Below, piece after piece: positions 37,474 to 45,655 of a stretch of DNA of 64,000 nucleotides. This DNA is from Planctomycetota bacterium (lineage in GTDB: Bacteria > Planctomycetota > Planctomycetia > Pirellulales > Lacipirellulaceae), in the NCBI GenBank assembly GCA_029259915.1, contig JAJDED010000021.1, positions 27,176 through 91,175 of the forward strand, written 5' to 3'. The notes beneath the pieces were generated by a model that made no database searches, was not told where the DNA came from, and saw only the letters and a program-made list of their open reading frames with translations. A program made the translations under genes and the position numbers. Every line of letters starts with the position of its first letter. Within the stretch, counting starts at the first letter, position 1.

Positions 37474-39741
37474 GTGTTCGTTATTCGTCTGATTCTATTG
37501 TGCGCGGTGCTAGGCCCCTTGGTGGCTGCAGGTCCGCTGTGCGCACAGACGAACGAGGATGGCATTGTCGCGGCTCAGGTAATGTCGGTTTTGCGGGGGA
37601 ACGTTTATTTAAGCGTGGGAACTGCCGAAGGAGTTCAACAAGGTGATTCGGTTGTGCTTGCCACGGCTTCGAACAGCCGCGTCGCGGCGACAATTCTCGC
37701 GGTCTCGGACCACCATTCAATGTGCTTCCTTGAACCAGCCCAAGGGATTCCCAACCTTGGGACCATTGCAGAAATCGATGTAAGCAGTCGTACCATTCCG
37801 GCAAGTGCTCCGACCGGCGAACCGGAACCATTTGTGCGCTTGGTTACCGATGCCTGGAAGACCGATTGGAGCTCCGGGACGTATTGGGATAAGCCATGGA
37901 GTGGAGTCGCTTTGGATGTTGCGATGCTTGACCTGGAATCGACCAGTTCTGGCAAAAGTCGGGTTGATAATTTGCGGCAATCCTCTGGATTTTTAGACAA
38001 CTCGTTTGGCGCAAATCCGGCCGATTTGGCTCTCCTCCAACGGGATGCCCCCATAAATTTGCTTTCTCCCAAGCTCCAGCATGCACACGACAATCAAGAT
38101 GTGATCCCGGTGGGTTTCGAGGATATTGCAACGCCCTCCATTGGTAACATCGAGCGGGTTGAAATCCGAGTCACTGCATCTTCAAGCCAAAGTATCTACC
38201 TCGATAAGGGTAAAGCGGCAGGCATCCGGCCAGGTGACGAAGTCGTGCTTTATCCCCCGGGACGCGGGATCGCCAATGCAACGGTCCAGTCGGTTTCGAC
38301 GAATAGTTCGCGGTGTATCGTTTTTTCCAGTTCCGCGCGGGTTGATATCGGAACGTTTGGAACCGTGTTGATTCCCAGCGAACGAAGGCGAGCACTCGCG
38401 ATTCAAAACCAGCAGCGCAACCAAGGCGCCAATGGGCAGCAAGTTCCCGATCACCCTGCCTGGTCGTATCCGGCAGAAGAGTGGGACCAGCAGAACCCGC
38501 TGCTTGCTCCAGCGTATTCGAGGACTCCTGAGGAGCGCGATACTAATATCTATGGCCGTTTGTTTGCAAGTTACATCTATTCGCAGAATCGTGCCTTTGT
38601 TAATAGCGAATACTCACTCGCCCGGACTGGAACGGCACTTTGGATCGAGAACCCGTTCCGCCGTGGTGGCACATTGCAGCTCAACGGAGAGTTGAATCGT
38701 CGAGGTGTCGATCTTTTCGACTCAAACGAGGTGGATGATCCGGGGCGCATTGATCGCGCTTCCTATTTATGGGGAGGCCGCAGAGATCAACCACTGAGTG
38801 TGGAATTTGGGCGATTCCTTCATGACGAGTTCCCCGAGTTTGGGATGGTCGATGGGACCGAGGTTATATATAGGTACGACTCGGGCAGTCGGATTGGCTT
38901 CAGCCTGGGAGCGCTTCCCGAGCCGTTCCCAAATCTGAAGACTGGCGACGACTTGGGATACACGATGTTTTATCGCTATGTCGCGGATGAAGAGGAAAAC
39001 TTTTCTGCCGGTTTGGGCTATCAGAAAACATGGCATCGAGGAACGCCGGATCGCGATCTGTTCATCGCCTCGGCCGACTACAATCCTCATCCGCTCGTGA
39101 CATTTCACAGCACGATTTGGGGAGATTACTACGATTCGAGCGACACGCTGAAGAACACAAACTTTGAAATCACCGAAGCAATTGTTCAAAGCATCCTTCG
39201 TCTTCACCCGGGCCGTGGGCTAGGTCTTTATTTTTCCCACTTCGCCTGGCCTGATCTTTTACGGCGAGAATTCCGTCCGATTTCGAATAATCAATTCTTT
39301 GGATTTAATGTCCAGCGCTACGGCGTGTTTACTTGGCGAGAGTTTGGCAAGCTTCGCTTTGACGGACGGACTGCTTTTTGGCGCGATCATAATTCTGAAC
39401 ATGGGGCCACCTGGGATGTACGGTTTGGCCTGCGTGATTTCTTCTACAAGCAAGGCGAAGTCGCCTTGAGTGTGTTCGAAACTCAGGGAGCCTTTAGCTC
39501 GGGCCCCGGGGGACGGATCTCGATGTCTCGCTACTATTCAAAGTTTTATGCGACATTGGCCTACGGGTTTGCGGACTTCAACGTCGTTGATTCGGTGAAC
39601 ACGTTCGCGCAACAATCAGTCAACTTGAACCTGGATTTTACACTATCACCCAATAGATCGTTATCGTTAACGAGCCAATACCTCTTCGGCGATAACCAAG
39701 ATGCCGTACAAATAGGGTTGTTCTTGCAACAAAGGCTATAA
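37474..39741 (+). CDS. Predicted outer-membrane beta-barrel of a porin-cytochrome complex
   Basis: Exported protein of 755 residues starting at GTG after a GAGGT site. A signal peptide (MFVIRLILLCAVLGPLVAAG) precedes two small beta domains (about 30-100 and 225-310; each with a G-V/I-x-x-G-D-x-V-x-L pattern, GVQQGDSVVL and GIRPGDEVVL) and then a long C-terminal region (about 365-755) of alternating polar and aromatic residues typical of barrel strands (GRLFASYIYSQNRAFV, SVEFGRFLHDEF, SLSLTSQYLFG). No CxxCH is present. Lying between two multiheme cytochrome genes, it plausibly forms the pore that lets them meet, as MtrB does in Shewanella; I see no clear MtrB homology. Confidence 0.75.
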   Translation: MFVIRLILLCAVLGPLVAAGPLCAQTNEDGIVAAQVMSVLRGNVYLSVGTAEGVQQGDSVVLATASNSRVAATILAVSDHHSMCFLEPAQGIPNLGTIAEIDVSSRTIPASAPTGEPEPFVRLVTDAWKTDWSSGTYWDKPWSGVALDVAMLDLESTSSGKSRVDNLRQSSGFLDNSFGANPADLALLQRDAPINLLSPKLQHAHDNQDVIPVGFEDIATPSIGNIERVEIRVTASSSQSIYLDKGKAAGIRPGDEVVLYPPGRGIANATVQSVSTNSSRCIVFSSSARVDIGTFGTVLIPSERRRALAIQNQQRNQGANGQQVPDHPAWSYPAEEWDQQNPLLAPAYSRTPEERDTNIYGRLFASYIYSQNRAFVNSEYSLARTGTALWIENPFRRGGTLQLNGELNRRGVDLFDSNEVDDPGRIDRASYLWGGRRDQPLSVEFGRFLHDEFPEFGMVDGTEVIYRYDSGSRIGFSLGALPEPFPNLKTGDDLGYTMFYRYVADEEENFSAGLGYQKTWHRGTPDRDLFIASADYNPHPLVTFHSTIWGDYYDSSDTLKNTNFEITEAIVQSILRLHPGRGLGLYFSHFAWPDLLRREFRPISNNQFFGFNVQRYGVFTWREFGKLRFDGRTAFWRDHNSEHGATWDVRFGLRDFFYKQGEVALSVFETQGAFSSGPGGRISMSRYYSKFYATLAYGFADFNVVDSVNTFAQQSVNLNLDFTLSPNRSLSLTSQYLFGDNQDAVQIGLFLQQRL

Positions 39742-41705
39742 TGCCGAATTCCATGGATGGAAATAAATGGCGATTGCTCGATGCCCCCAGGCACCACCTG
39801 TGGGTTCTGTTCGGGCTTATGGTCACGACGTCCTGCATACTGCCGGTCGGTCGACGTGCAATGCCCCAGCATAGCTGGCGTCGGGATCAAGGTCCCGTGG
39901 TTCCGCATGATACTTTCCCCTCGGATTGCACGCTCTGTCACGAAGGGGATACTTGGCACAAGCTTCGCGATGATTTTCATTTCGATCACGGACGAGAAAC
40001 CGGTTTAACACTTTTTGGAGCGCATAAACAAGCGCAATGCTTGCGTTGCCATAACGATCGCGGTTCGGCGGGCGTGTTTGCCAAGCGCGGGTGTTCCGGT
40101 TGCCATGAGGATATCCACCGTGGGCAGCTTGGCAATCAATGCATTCTCTGCCACAACCAGAACAACTGGTTGCCGGAGGGGCAGTTTGCGCTGCACAACC
40201 AGACACGATTCCCGTTGGTTGGTGCGCATACGGCTGTTGCCTGCTTCCGTTGCCATCCAGGGGCCCAAGTTGGCAATTTCAAGCGCGCGCCCGTCGAGTG
40301 TGAAGCTTGCCATCAGGCTGACTTGCAACGTGCGACCGCTCCAAATCACCTGGCGCTGGGATGGACCCAGGACTGCCAGCGCTGCCATCAACCCACGGTT
40401 TGGGGCAGCGGCGGGTTCAATCATTCCAACTTCCCGCTTACCGGGGCTCATATAGCTGTCGATTGCGACCTTTGCCACACGAACGGCGTCTTCAGTGGTC
40501 TTTCGCATGCATGTAATTCATGCCACATGGACGATTTCACCATGACCACCAATCCGGATCATGTCGCGGATGGATTTCCTACCATGTGCGAAGCTTGCCA
40601 TAACACGACTTCCTGGCAAGGTGCGATGTTCACACATGCCGGCATCACTACTGGCTGCTCGGCGTGCCACATGGACGACTTCACCATGACCACCAATCCG
40701 GATCATGTCGCAGATGGATTCCCCACCGCGTGTGAGAATTGTCATAACACGAGCACTTGGCTAGGCGCGATGTTCAATCATACAGGTATTACGACGGGCT
40801 GCGCGACTTGTCACATCGACGAATTCAACATGACGACCAATCCGGATCATGTTGCGGACGGATTCCCCCCCAACTGTGAAATTTGCCACAACAATACGAA
40901 CACCTGGCTAGGCGCCGTGTTCAATCACGCGACCACAACGGCAGGCTGTTCGGCTTGCCATATCGACGAATACAACATGACGACCAATCCGAGCCATATG
41001 GCGGAAGGATTCCCCACCACGTGCGAATCTTGCCATAACACCAACACTTGGCTAGGTGCGATGTTCAATCACACCGGTGTCACGACGGGCTGCTCGACTT
41101 GCCATATCAACGATTTTAATATGACGACCAATCCAAACCATGTCGCGGATGGTTTCCCCACTAATTGTGAATCTTGTCATGGCACAAACACTTGGCTCGG
41201 CGCGATATTTAATCACGCTGGCATTACCACGGGCTGTGCAACTTGTCATACCGATGAATTCAACATGACGACCAATCCGAACCATGTTACGGAAGGTTTC
41301 CCCACCAATTGCGAAGCTTGCCATAGCACAAATACCTGGCTCGGCGCGATGTTCAATCATGCTGGCATTACCACGGGCTGCGCAACATGTCATATCGACG
41401 ATTTCAACATGGCGAACAATCCCAATCACATTTCCCAAGGATTCCCGACGTCGTGCGAGATGTGCCACAATACCAACATGTGGACTGGTACCTTCTTTAA
41501 TCACTCCTTCCCGATTAACAACGGTGCCCACAAGCAGCTTCTGTGTACCGATTGCCATCTGATACCGACGAATTTCAACGTTGCATCGTGTACGCATTGC
41601 CATGAGCACAGGCAGCCGAAGATGGATGACAAGCACAGTGGCGTAAACAACTACATGTGGATAAGCTCCGCATGTATAAACTGCCATCCCAATGGGAAGA
41701 ACTAG
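39741..41705 (+). CDS. Multiheme c-type cytochrome with 25 CxxCH motifs and tandem di-heme repeats
   Basis: Exported cytochrome of 654 residues. I count 25 CxxCH motifs. Residues 258-595 are seven tandem units of 48-49 residues, each with two hemes and the phrases NMTTNPxHVAxGFPT and NTWLGAMFNHxGITTG. The ATG overlaps the previous stop by one base (TAATG). The N-terminal helix LWVLFGLMVTTSC could be a signal peptide with a lipid-anchored Cys32, although TTSC is a poor lipobox. Last gene of the operon, it is the best candidate for the cell-surface electron outlet. Its stop codon TAG coincides with the start of the decayed uvrB repeat. Confidence 0.92.
   Translation: MPNSMDGNKWRLLDAPRHHLWVLFGLMVTTSCILPVGRRAMPQHSWRRDQGPVVPHDTFPSDCTLCHEGDTWHKLRDDFHFDHGRETGLTLFGAHKQAQCLRCHNDRGSAGVFAKRGCSGCHEDIHRGQLGNQCILCHNQNNWLPEGQFALHNQTRFPLVGAHTAVACFRCHPGAQVGNFKRAPVECEACHQADLQRATAPNHLALGWTQDCQRCHQPTVWGSGGFNHSNFPLTGAHIAVDCDLCHTNGVFSGLSHACNSCHMDDFTMTTNPDHVADGFPTMCEACHNTTSWQGAMFTHAGITTGCSACHMDDFTMTTNPDHVADGFPTACENCHNTSTWLGAMFNHTGITTGCATCHIDEFNMTTNPDHVADGFPPNCEICHNNTNTWLGAVFNHATTTAGCSACHIDEYNMTTNPSHMAEGFPTTCESCHNTNTWLGAMFNHTGVTTGCSTCHINDFNMTTNPNHVADGFPTNCESCHGTNTWLGAIFNHAGITTGCATCHTDEFNMTTNPNHVTEGFPTNCEACHSTNTWLGAMFNHAGITTGCATCHIDDFNMANNPNHISQGFPTSCEMCHNTNMWTGTFFNHSFPINNGAHKQLLCTDCHLIPTNFNVASCTHCHEHRQPKMDDKHSGVNNYMWISSACINCHPNGKN
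40512..41525 (+). repeat. Seven tandem 144-147-bp coding repeats
   Basis: Each unit starts at a CxxCH codon block (first at 40512, seventh at 41379) and encodes two CxxCH motifs. Units 1 and 2 share MDDFTMTTNPDHVADGFPT, units 3-6 share FNMTTNP with small changes, and unit 7 is the most diverged. Unit 3 is one codon longer. The array is coding, not CRISPR. Confidence 0.93.
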
Positions 41706-41770
41706 CGCCTCGATAGCTTGCGGTCGGTTCCCGCAGGCTCAAACCGTGCTTGAAGATTGAATTGCATCTT
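41704..41770. repeat. Right, decayed copy of the uvrB-start direct repeat
   Basis: Matches 30913-30980 over 67 bp with about seven substitutions and a one-base deletion that would break the uvrB frame. It is cut off exactly at the stop codon of the last cytochrome gene and is therefore a fragment without function as uvrB. Confidence 0.88.
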
Positions 41771-41816
41771 GAAAGGTGCCAGGGAAAGAACGCACCTTCT
41801 TCGCCAGTTCTCAGAG

Positions 41817-41898
41817 CGGAGGGCAAGGGACTCGAACCCTCAACCCCTTGCGGGGCACCTGATTTCGAGTCAGGCTGCTAGCCATTCGCGTACCCTCC
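41817..41898 (-). tRNA. tRNA-Ser (CGA anticodon)
   Basis: On the minus strand the acceptor GGAGGGT pairs with GCCCTCC; the anticodon stem CCTGA/TCAGG encloses CTCGAAA with anticodon CGA; a long variable arm TGCCCCGCAAGGGGTTG marks it as class II; the T arm reads GAGGGTTCGAGTCCCTT. Discriminator is G, as expected for serine. CCA is not encoded. It stands at the right-hand border of the island. Confidence 0.93.
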
Positions 41899-41951
41899 CG
41901 AAGGATGGTTCTAATTTAGTAAGATGCTCTTTGTTAGGCAAGGGAGAAGAC

Positions 41952-42096
41952 TTACCACGGAGTCACAGAGAACACGGAGTATGAATTTATGATTTCTGAA
42001 TAATGAGTGATAAACCGAGGGATCCAGCCTATTGCTATTCAGCAAACATCATTCTCACAATCCCCTTCTCTGTGTCCTCCGTGCCTCTGTGGTGAA
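41952..42096. repeat. Imperfect inverted repeat, CACGGAG/CTCTGTG family
   Basis: The left arm TTACCACGGAGTCACAGAG and right arm CTCTGTGTCCTCCGTGCC with CTCTGTGGTGAA can pair imperfectly across about 90 bases. The wording recurs in the ends of the repeat at 21431-21616. Confidence 0.65.
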
Positions 42097-42125
42097 AATC
42101 TTAAAACAATCAAGAAAGGCCCCCC

Positions 42126-42293
42126 ATGAAATCTAAAGACGAGCTCCAATCGCTGATCGAAAAAATCGCTTCCGCGAACAGCCCGGTGGGCATGGACGCG
42201 GTGTATGTTCATGCGCTGATTCTCGATCAGCTCCAGGACATCCTCGACCGCCTCGATCGACTCGAAAAAGCGATGGCAAACGATTCAGAGTGA
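42126..42293 (+). CDS. Small hypothetical protein (55 residues)
   Basis: ATG with an AAAGG ribosome binding site encodes MKSKDELQSLIEKIAS... and ends LEKAMANDSE. The protein is acidic, helical and Leu/Asp/Gln-rich, with a heptad-like second half (ALILDQLQDILDRLDRLEKAM) that looks like a short coiled coil. No signal peptide. The clean start signal and balanced composition support it as a real gene; function unknown. It sits between two hairpin repeats. Confidence 0.6.
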   Translation: MKSKDELQSLIEKIASANSPVGMDAVYVHALILDQLQDILDRLDRLEKAMANDSE

Positions 42294-42295
42294 TG

Positions 42296-42369
42296 CTCTC
42301 GCAAAGGCGCTATGGCGCAAAGTATTTCGGAACATCTATCTGTCCTTTGCGCCATAGCGCCTTTGCGAG
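42296..42369. repeat. Family A inverted repeat copy 3 with compensatory change
   Basis: The arms are CTCTCGCAAAGGCGCTATGG... and ...CCATAGCGCCTTTGCGAG. Compared with the copy at 19221, the left arm has CTATGG for CTAAGG and the right arm has the matching CCATAG for CCTTAG, so pairing is kept. Located directly after the prolyl oligopeptidase stop codon. Confidence 0.9.
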
Positions 42370-42370
42370 A

Positions 42371-44581
42371 TTACTCAGAATCCATTCCCAGGTTTTCCCA
42401 CAAGAATGCCCAGCGGTCTGCGGCGGCGGCGATTCGTTTTGATGTGGGCGTTCCGGCGCCGTGGCCCGCGCGAGTTTCGATGCGCAAGAGCACCGGCGCC
42501 GGGCTGGTTTGCGCGAATTGCAGCCTCGCGCCGAACTTGAAACTATGCAGGGGAACGACTCGGTCGTCGGTGTCGGCGGTCATCACCATCGTTGCCGGAT
42601 AGTTTTGTTCGGGACGTAAATTATGATAGGGCGAATAAGCCAGCAATGCCTGGAATTGTTCGGGATCGCTGGCCGAGCCATATTCATCGCGCCAAAAATG
42701 CCCGGCGGTAAATTGATCGTAGCGAAGCATGTCCATCACTCCGACGGAGGGAAGACACGCTCCGAACAAATCGGGGCGCTGCGTCATCACCGCCCCCACC
42801 AGGAGCCCGCCGTTGCTACCGCCCATGATCGCCAACTTTTTGCTTGACGTATATTTCTCGGCAATTAGCCACTCGGCCGCGGCGATAAAATCGTCGAACA
42901 CGTTCTGCTTGCTTACCCCTTTGCCGGCCTGATGCCACGCTTCGCCATATTCGCCGCCACCGCGCAAATTTGGCACCGCCAACACTCCACCCGCTTCCAT
43001 CCACGTGGCATATTCCACAGAAAACTGCGGCGTCAACGGAATGCCGAATCCACCATAACCATACAGCAGGGTAGGGCGGTTGCCATCGAGGGGTAGGCCC
43101 TTACGGTGAGAAACCATAATTGGAACACGCGTTCCGTCCTTGCTTTGGTAAAACGCCTGACGGACTTCGTATTTCTCTCTGTCGAAGTCGATGGCGGGGG
43201 ATCGGATTTTGGTGCTTAGTCCCGACGTGAGGTCATAGCGAAAAATTGAAGTCGGCGTTGTATAGCTGGTAAAGGCATAAAAAGTTTCTGTGTGGTTTTG
43301 TCGGCCATCAAACCCGTGGGCGGCGCCGAGCCCGGGCAGTTCGACATGGCTCACCTGCTCGCCGGCACGCGAGACAATGCGAACCTGAGATACCACGTCT
43401 TTCAGGTAACTGGCTACGAACTTACCATTCAAGAAACTTACATCGGTAAGCGTTGCATCGTTCGCAGGAATCACTTCGGAAAGGTGAGCGCGGCCCGGCT
43501 GGTTGGCATCCAGCGCAACGACCCGTTTGGTCGGGGCACTGAGATCGGTGACGAAAAACAGTTGATTCCCATCATTGCCAAAAAATGAAAATTCATTCTC
43601 GAAGTCGTCGACAGCCGCAGTCCACTCGCTATCGAGCGGAGCCTCGACCGGACGCAGCCACACTTGGTTTTGCGGGTCGGTGCTACGCGCGATGGATAGA
43701 ACCAATGTTTGATCGTCCTCGGTTCGTTGAAGCCAGAAACTCCACTTGGAATGGTCAGGGCGGCGATAGACGAGTTGATCTTCGGCTTGCTTGTCTCCCA
43801 AGCGATGGAAATAAATCATCGGGTTGATTGTGGGTGACAGAAATTTCTTCCCTGGCTCGGGCTCGGGGTAACGCGTGTAAAAAAAGCCCGTACTCTGGGC
43901 GTTCCAAACGATGTTGCCCCAACGGGTCCACGACAATTCGTCGTCCAACTGCGTACCGGCGTCGACATCCATCACGCGAATCGTGGACCAATCGGATCCC
44001 GCTTCGCGTCGTCCGTAAGCCAAATAGCGACCATTCTCGCTCACCTCGGTCGATCCCAACGAAACGGTCCCATCATCCGACCAGGTATTGGGGTCTAACA
44101 AAACACGGCCCTGTCCATCGGCCTTTTTAGCCACATAAAACACGGCCTGATTCTGCAGTCCGTTGTTTTTATGAAAGAAGTATCGCCCCGCGATTTTCAG
44201 CGGCACCGAGGTACGCTCGTAGTTCCACAACTCGGTAAGGCGACTTTGGAATTTTTCCCGATGCTTAATTCGATCGAGATAGTTACGCGCAACTTGGTTT
44301 TGATCTTCCACCCATTGGGCAACTTCCGGTGAATTACGGGGATCTTCTTCCAGCCAACGGTAAGGGTCGGAAACTTCCACGTTGTGGTAGGTGTCGATAT
44401 GCTCCACGCGACGCGTCTCCGGATAGGCAGTAATGGGCTGCTTCGCGTGCGCGGAACCTTGTAGAAGTAAGACAATGGTCGTCAGGATGATTCGAAAAAT
44501 GGGGTTACTCCACTGCTCTAACGTAGAAAATAGAACTCTGATGAACGCCGCTTGGGCAGATTGGCGCAGATTACCAGGCAC
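42371..44581 (-). CDS. Prolyl oligopeptidase (S9A), exported
   Basis: Serine peptidase cutting short peptides after proline, 736 residues. The N-terminal beta-propeller begins near TAYPETRRVEHIDTYHNVEVSDPYRWLE and is followed by the hydrolase domain with Ser589 (GGSNGG), Asp673 and His707 (RAGHGAGT). A hydrophobic segment FRIILTTIVLLLQGSAHA around residues 29-46 is a signal peptide, so it acts outside the cytoplasm. The start is a GTG 7 bp after the radical SAM gene's end; no ATG start exists ahead of the signal peptide. Confidence 0.93.
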   Translation of the reverse strand: MPGNLRQSAQAAFIRVLFSTLEQWSNPIFRIILTTIVLLLQGSAHAKQPITAYPETRRVEHIDTYHNVEVSDPYRWLEEDPRNSPEVAQWVEDQNQVARNYLDRIKHREKFQSRLTELWNYERTSVPLKIAGRYFFHKNNGLQNQAVFYVAKKADGQGRVLLDPNTWSDDGTVSLGSTEVSENGRYLAYGRREAGSDWSTIRVMDVDAGTQLDDELSWTRWGNIVWNAQSTGFFYTRYPEPEPGKKFLSPTINPMIYFHRLGDKQAEDQLVYRRPDHSKWSFWLQRTEDDQTLVLSIARSTDPQNQVWLRPVEAPLDSEWTAAVDDFENEFSFFGNDGNQLFFVTDLSAPTKRVVALDANQPGRAHLSEVIPANDATLTDVSFLNGKFVASYLKDVVSQVRIVSRAGEQVSHVELPGLGAAHGFDGRQNHTETFYAFTSYTTPTSIFRYDLTSGLSTKIRSPAIDFDREKYEVRQAFYQSKDGTRVPIMVSHRKGLPLDGNRPTLLYGYGGFGIPLTPQFSVEYATWMEAGGVLAVPNLRGGGEYGEAWHQAGKGVSKQNVFDDFIAAAEWLIAEKYTSSKKLAIMGGSNGGLLVGAVMTQRPDLFGACLPSVGVMDMLRYDQFTAGHFWRDEYGSASDPEQFQALLAYSPYHNLRPEQNYPATMVMTADTDDRVVPLHSFKFGARLQFAQTSPAPVLLRIETRAGHGAGTPTSKRIAAAADRWAFLWENLGMDSE

Positions 44582-44587
44582 TCACAG

Positions 44588-45493
44588 TTACTTGTCGGCT
44601 CGCACTGCGCTGGACGCATTGGAGCAAATGGCTCCGTATTGGAAACATGTATAGCACGCACCGTGGCTCAGTGTATACGATTGCGTGGCTTCGGCAAGCG
44701 TGGAACCCAGAAGGGCGTCCTCCGATTCGAGCAGAATGGGGCACACAACCACACCGCGATCGGTCACGACTCGCGAGTGTTCGCATACCAATTGACTGGC
44801 GTCGAAACCTTTCATCATCCGGCGCGTGATGCGTTCGCTGTCGCGATAACCGTGCGTGCGTTCGGCCTCGGCGCCCAATTGTAACGGCGGCAGGATCTTT
44901 AGCCGTGGATGTTCGTACCCTTGTTCCTGGAGCGTGGCCACAAATTGGGAGACCACACTCTGGTCGTCTGCGTCGGACCAGGTGCGGGTGGCGGTGATGA
45001 TTGGCATAAATCCGAATGCAACCAATTTGCGAACGCCGTCGATCGCCCGCACAAATGTTCCCTCGCCACGGATCGAATCGTTTGTCTCTGGCGAAAAACC
45101 GTCGATCGACACACGAAATTCCAGCGAGTAAATGCTGGCCTCTTCAGCCGCGCGCAACTTAGCAAGCCACTCGTCTTTTAGCACTGTGCCATTAGTTAGC
45201 ACTGTGGCGGGGCCATAACGTAATGTCTCTTCCAAGATCGCCACCATGTCGCGATTCAGAAACGGCTCTCCGCCCGTGAAGTAGTATTCCTTCACTCCCA
45301 AAGGGACCGACTCCTCGAGCCGCCGCTTTACTTCTTCCAGCGTCAGATAACCGAACGAATCGTTCTTCGGACTGCAACTAATAAAACAATGGTGACAAGT
45401 AAGATTGCAGAGCGTGCCGGACACCTGGAACCAGAGATGGTCCAAATGGCTAAGCTCCACAATCGGGGGAAGTTCGTCGATGGATTGCGTCAT
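44588..45493 (-). CDS. Radical SAM protein with SPASM-like C-terminal cysteines
   Basis: Predicted radical S-adenosylmethionine enzyme of 301 residues. The [4Fe-4S] motif CNLTCHHC is at Cys29, Cys33 and Cys36, followed by YYFTGGEPFLNRD and SLEFRVSIDGFSPE. The C-terminal CYTCFQYGAIC plus upstream CPILL and CEHS cysteines suggest an auxiliary iron-sulfur cluster as in SPASM/twitch proteins, which often modify peptides. I start at MTQSIDEL; 15 extra upstream residues come from repeat sequence. It lies just upstream of, and probably with, the prolyl oligopeptidase gene. Substrate unknown. Confidence 0.87.
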   Translation of the reverse strand: MTQSIDELPPIVELSHLDHLWFQVSGTLCNLTCHHCFISCSPKNDSFGYLTLEEVKRRLEESVPLGVKEYYFTGGEPFLNRDMVAILEETLRYGPATVLTNGTVLKDEWLAKLRAAEEASIYSLEFRVSIDGFSPETNDSIRGEGTFVRAIDGVRKLVAFGFMPIITATRTWSDADDQSVVSQFVATLQEQGYEHPRLKILPPLQLGAEAERTHGYRDSERITRRMMKGFDASQLVCEHSRVVTDRGVVVCPILLESEDALLGSTLAEATQSYTLSHGACYTCFQYGAICSNASSAVRADK

Positions 45494-45510
45494 AAAACTC
45501 CAGAGAGTGA

Positions 45511-45655
45511 AAACCGCCAAGGACGCCAAGAGCGCCAAGGATTTGTTTCTACTATTTCTTTGAGGCTTTGCTTTTAGTCGTTTATAAGAACTGGTTTGAA
45601 AACTTGGATAATGAATTTTTCCATCTCTTCTTGGCGTTCTTGGCGGTTCATTTTT
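45511..45655. repeat. Inverted repeat, CCGCCAAG family copy 1
   Basis: Left arm AACCGCCAAGGACGCCAAGA and right arm TTCTTGGCGTTCTTGGCGGTT flank about 85 bases. The right arm supplies the stop codon of the neighbouring flavoprotein gene. A second copy lies at 49464-49589. Confidence 0.85.

Larger units (their letters stand above)
30981..41703 (+). mobile_element. Putative inserted island with electron-transfer genes
   Basis: The stretch between the two uvrB-start repeats holds repeat-rich DNA, an IS21 IstA-like gene and the four-gene multiheme cytochrome cluster, all on the + strand while uvrB and the flanking tRNA-Ser are on the minus strand. The right repeat begins inside the stop codon of the last cytochrome gene. 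No integrase is present, so the mechanism of arrival (site-specific, transposition or recombination with a foreign uvrB neighbourhood) is unknown. Confidence 0.6.

Noticed and set aside
40512..41525. CRISPR-like regular repeat array
   Set aside because: The 144-bp period is in frame and encodes di-heme units; no short repeats with unique spacers.
41817..41898. Selenocysteine tRNA
   Set aside because: Long variable arm but anticodon is CGA and the acceptor is 7 bp, fitting serine.
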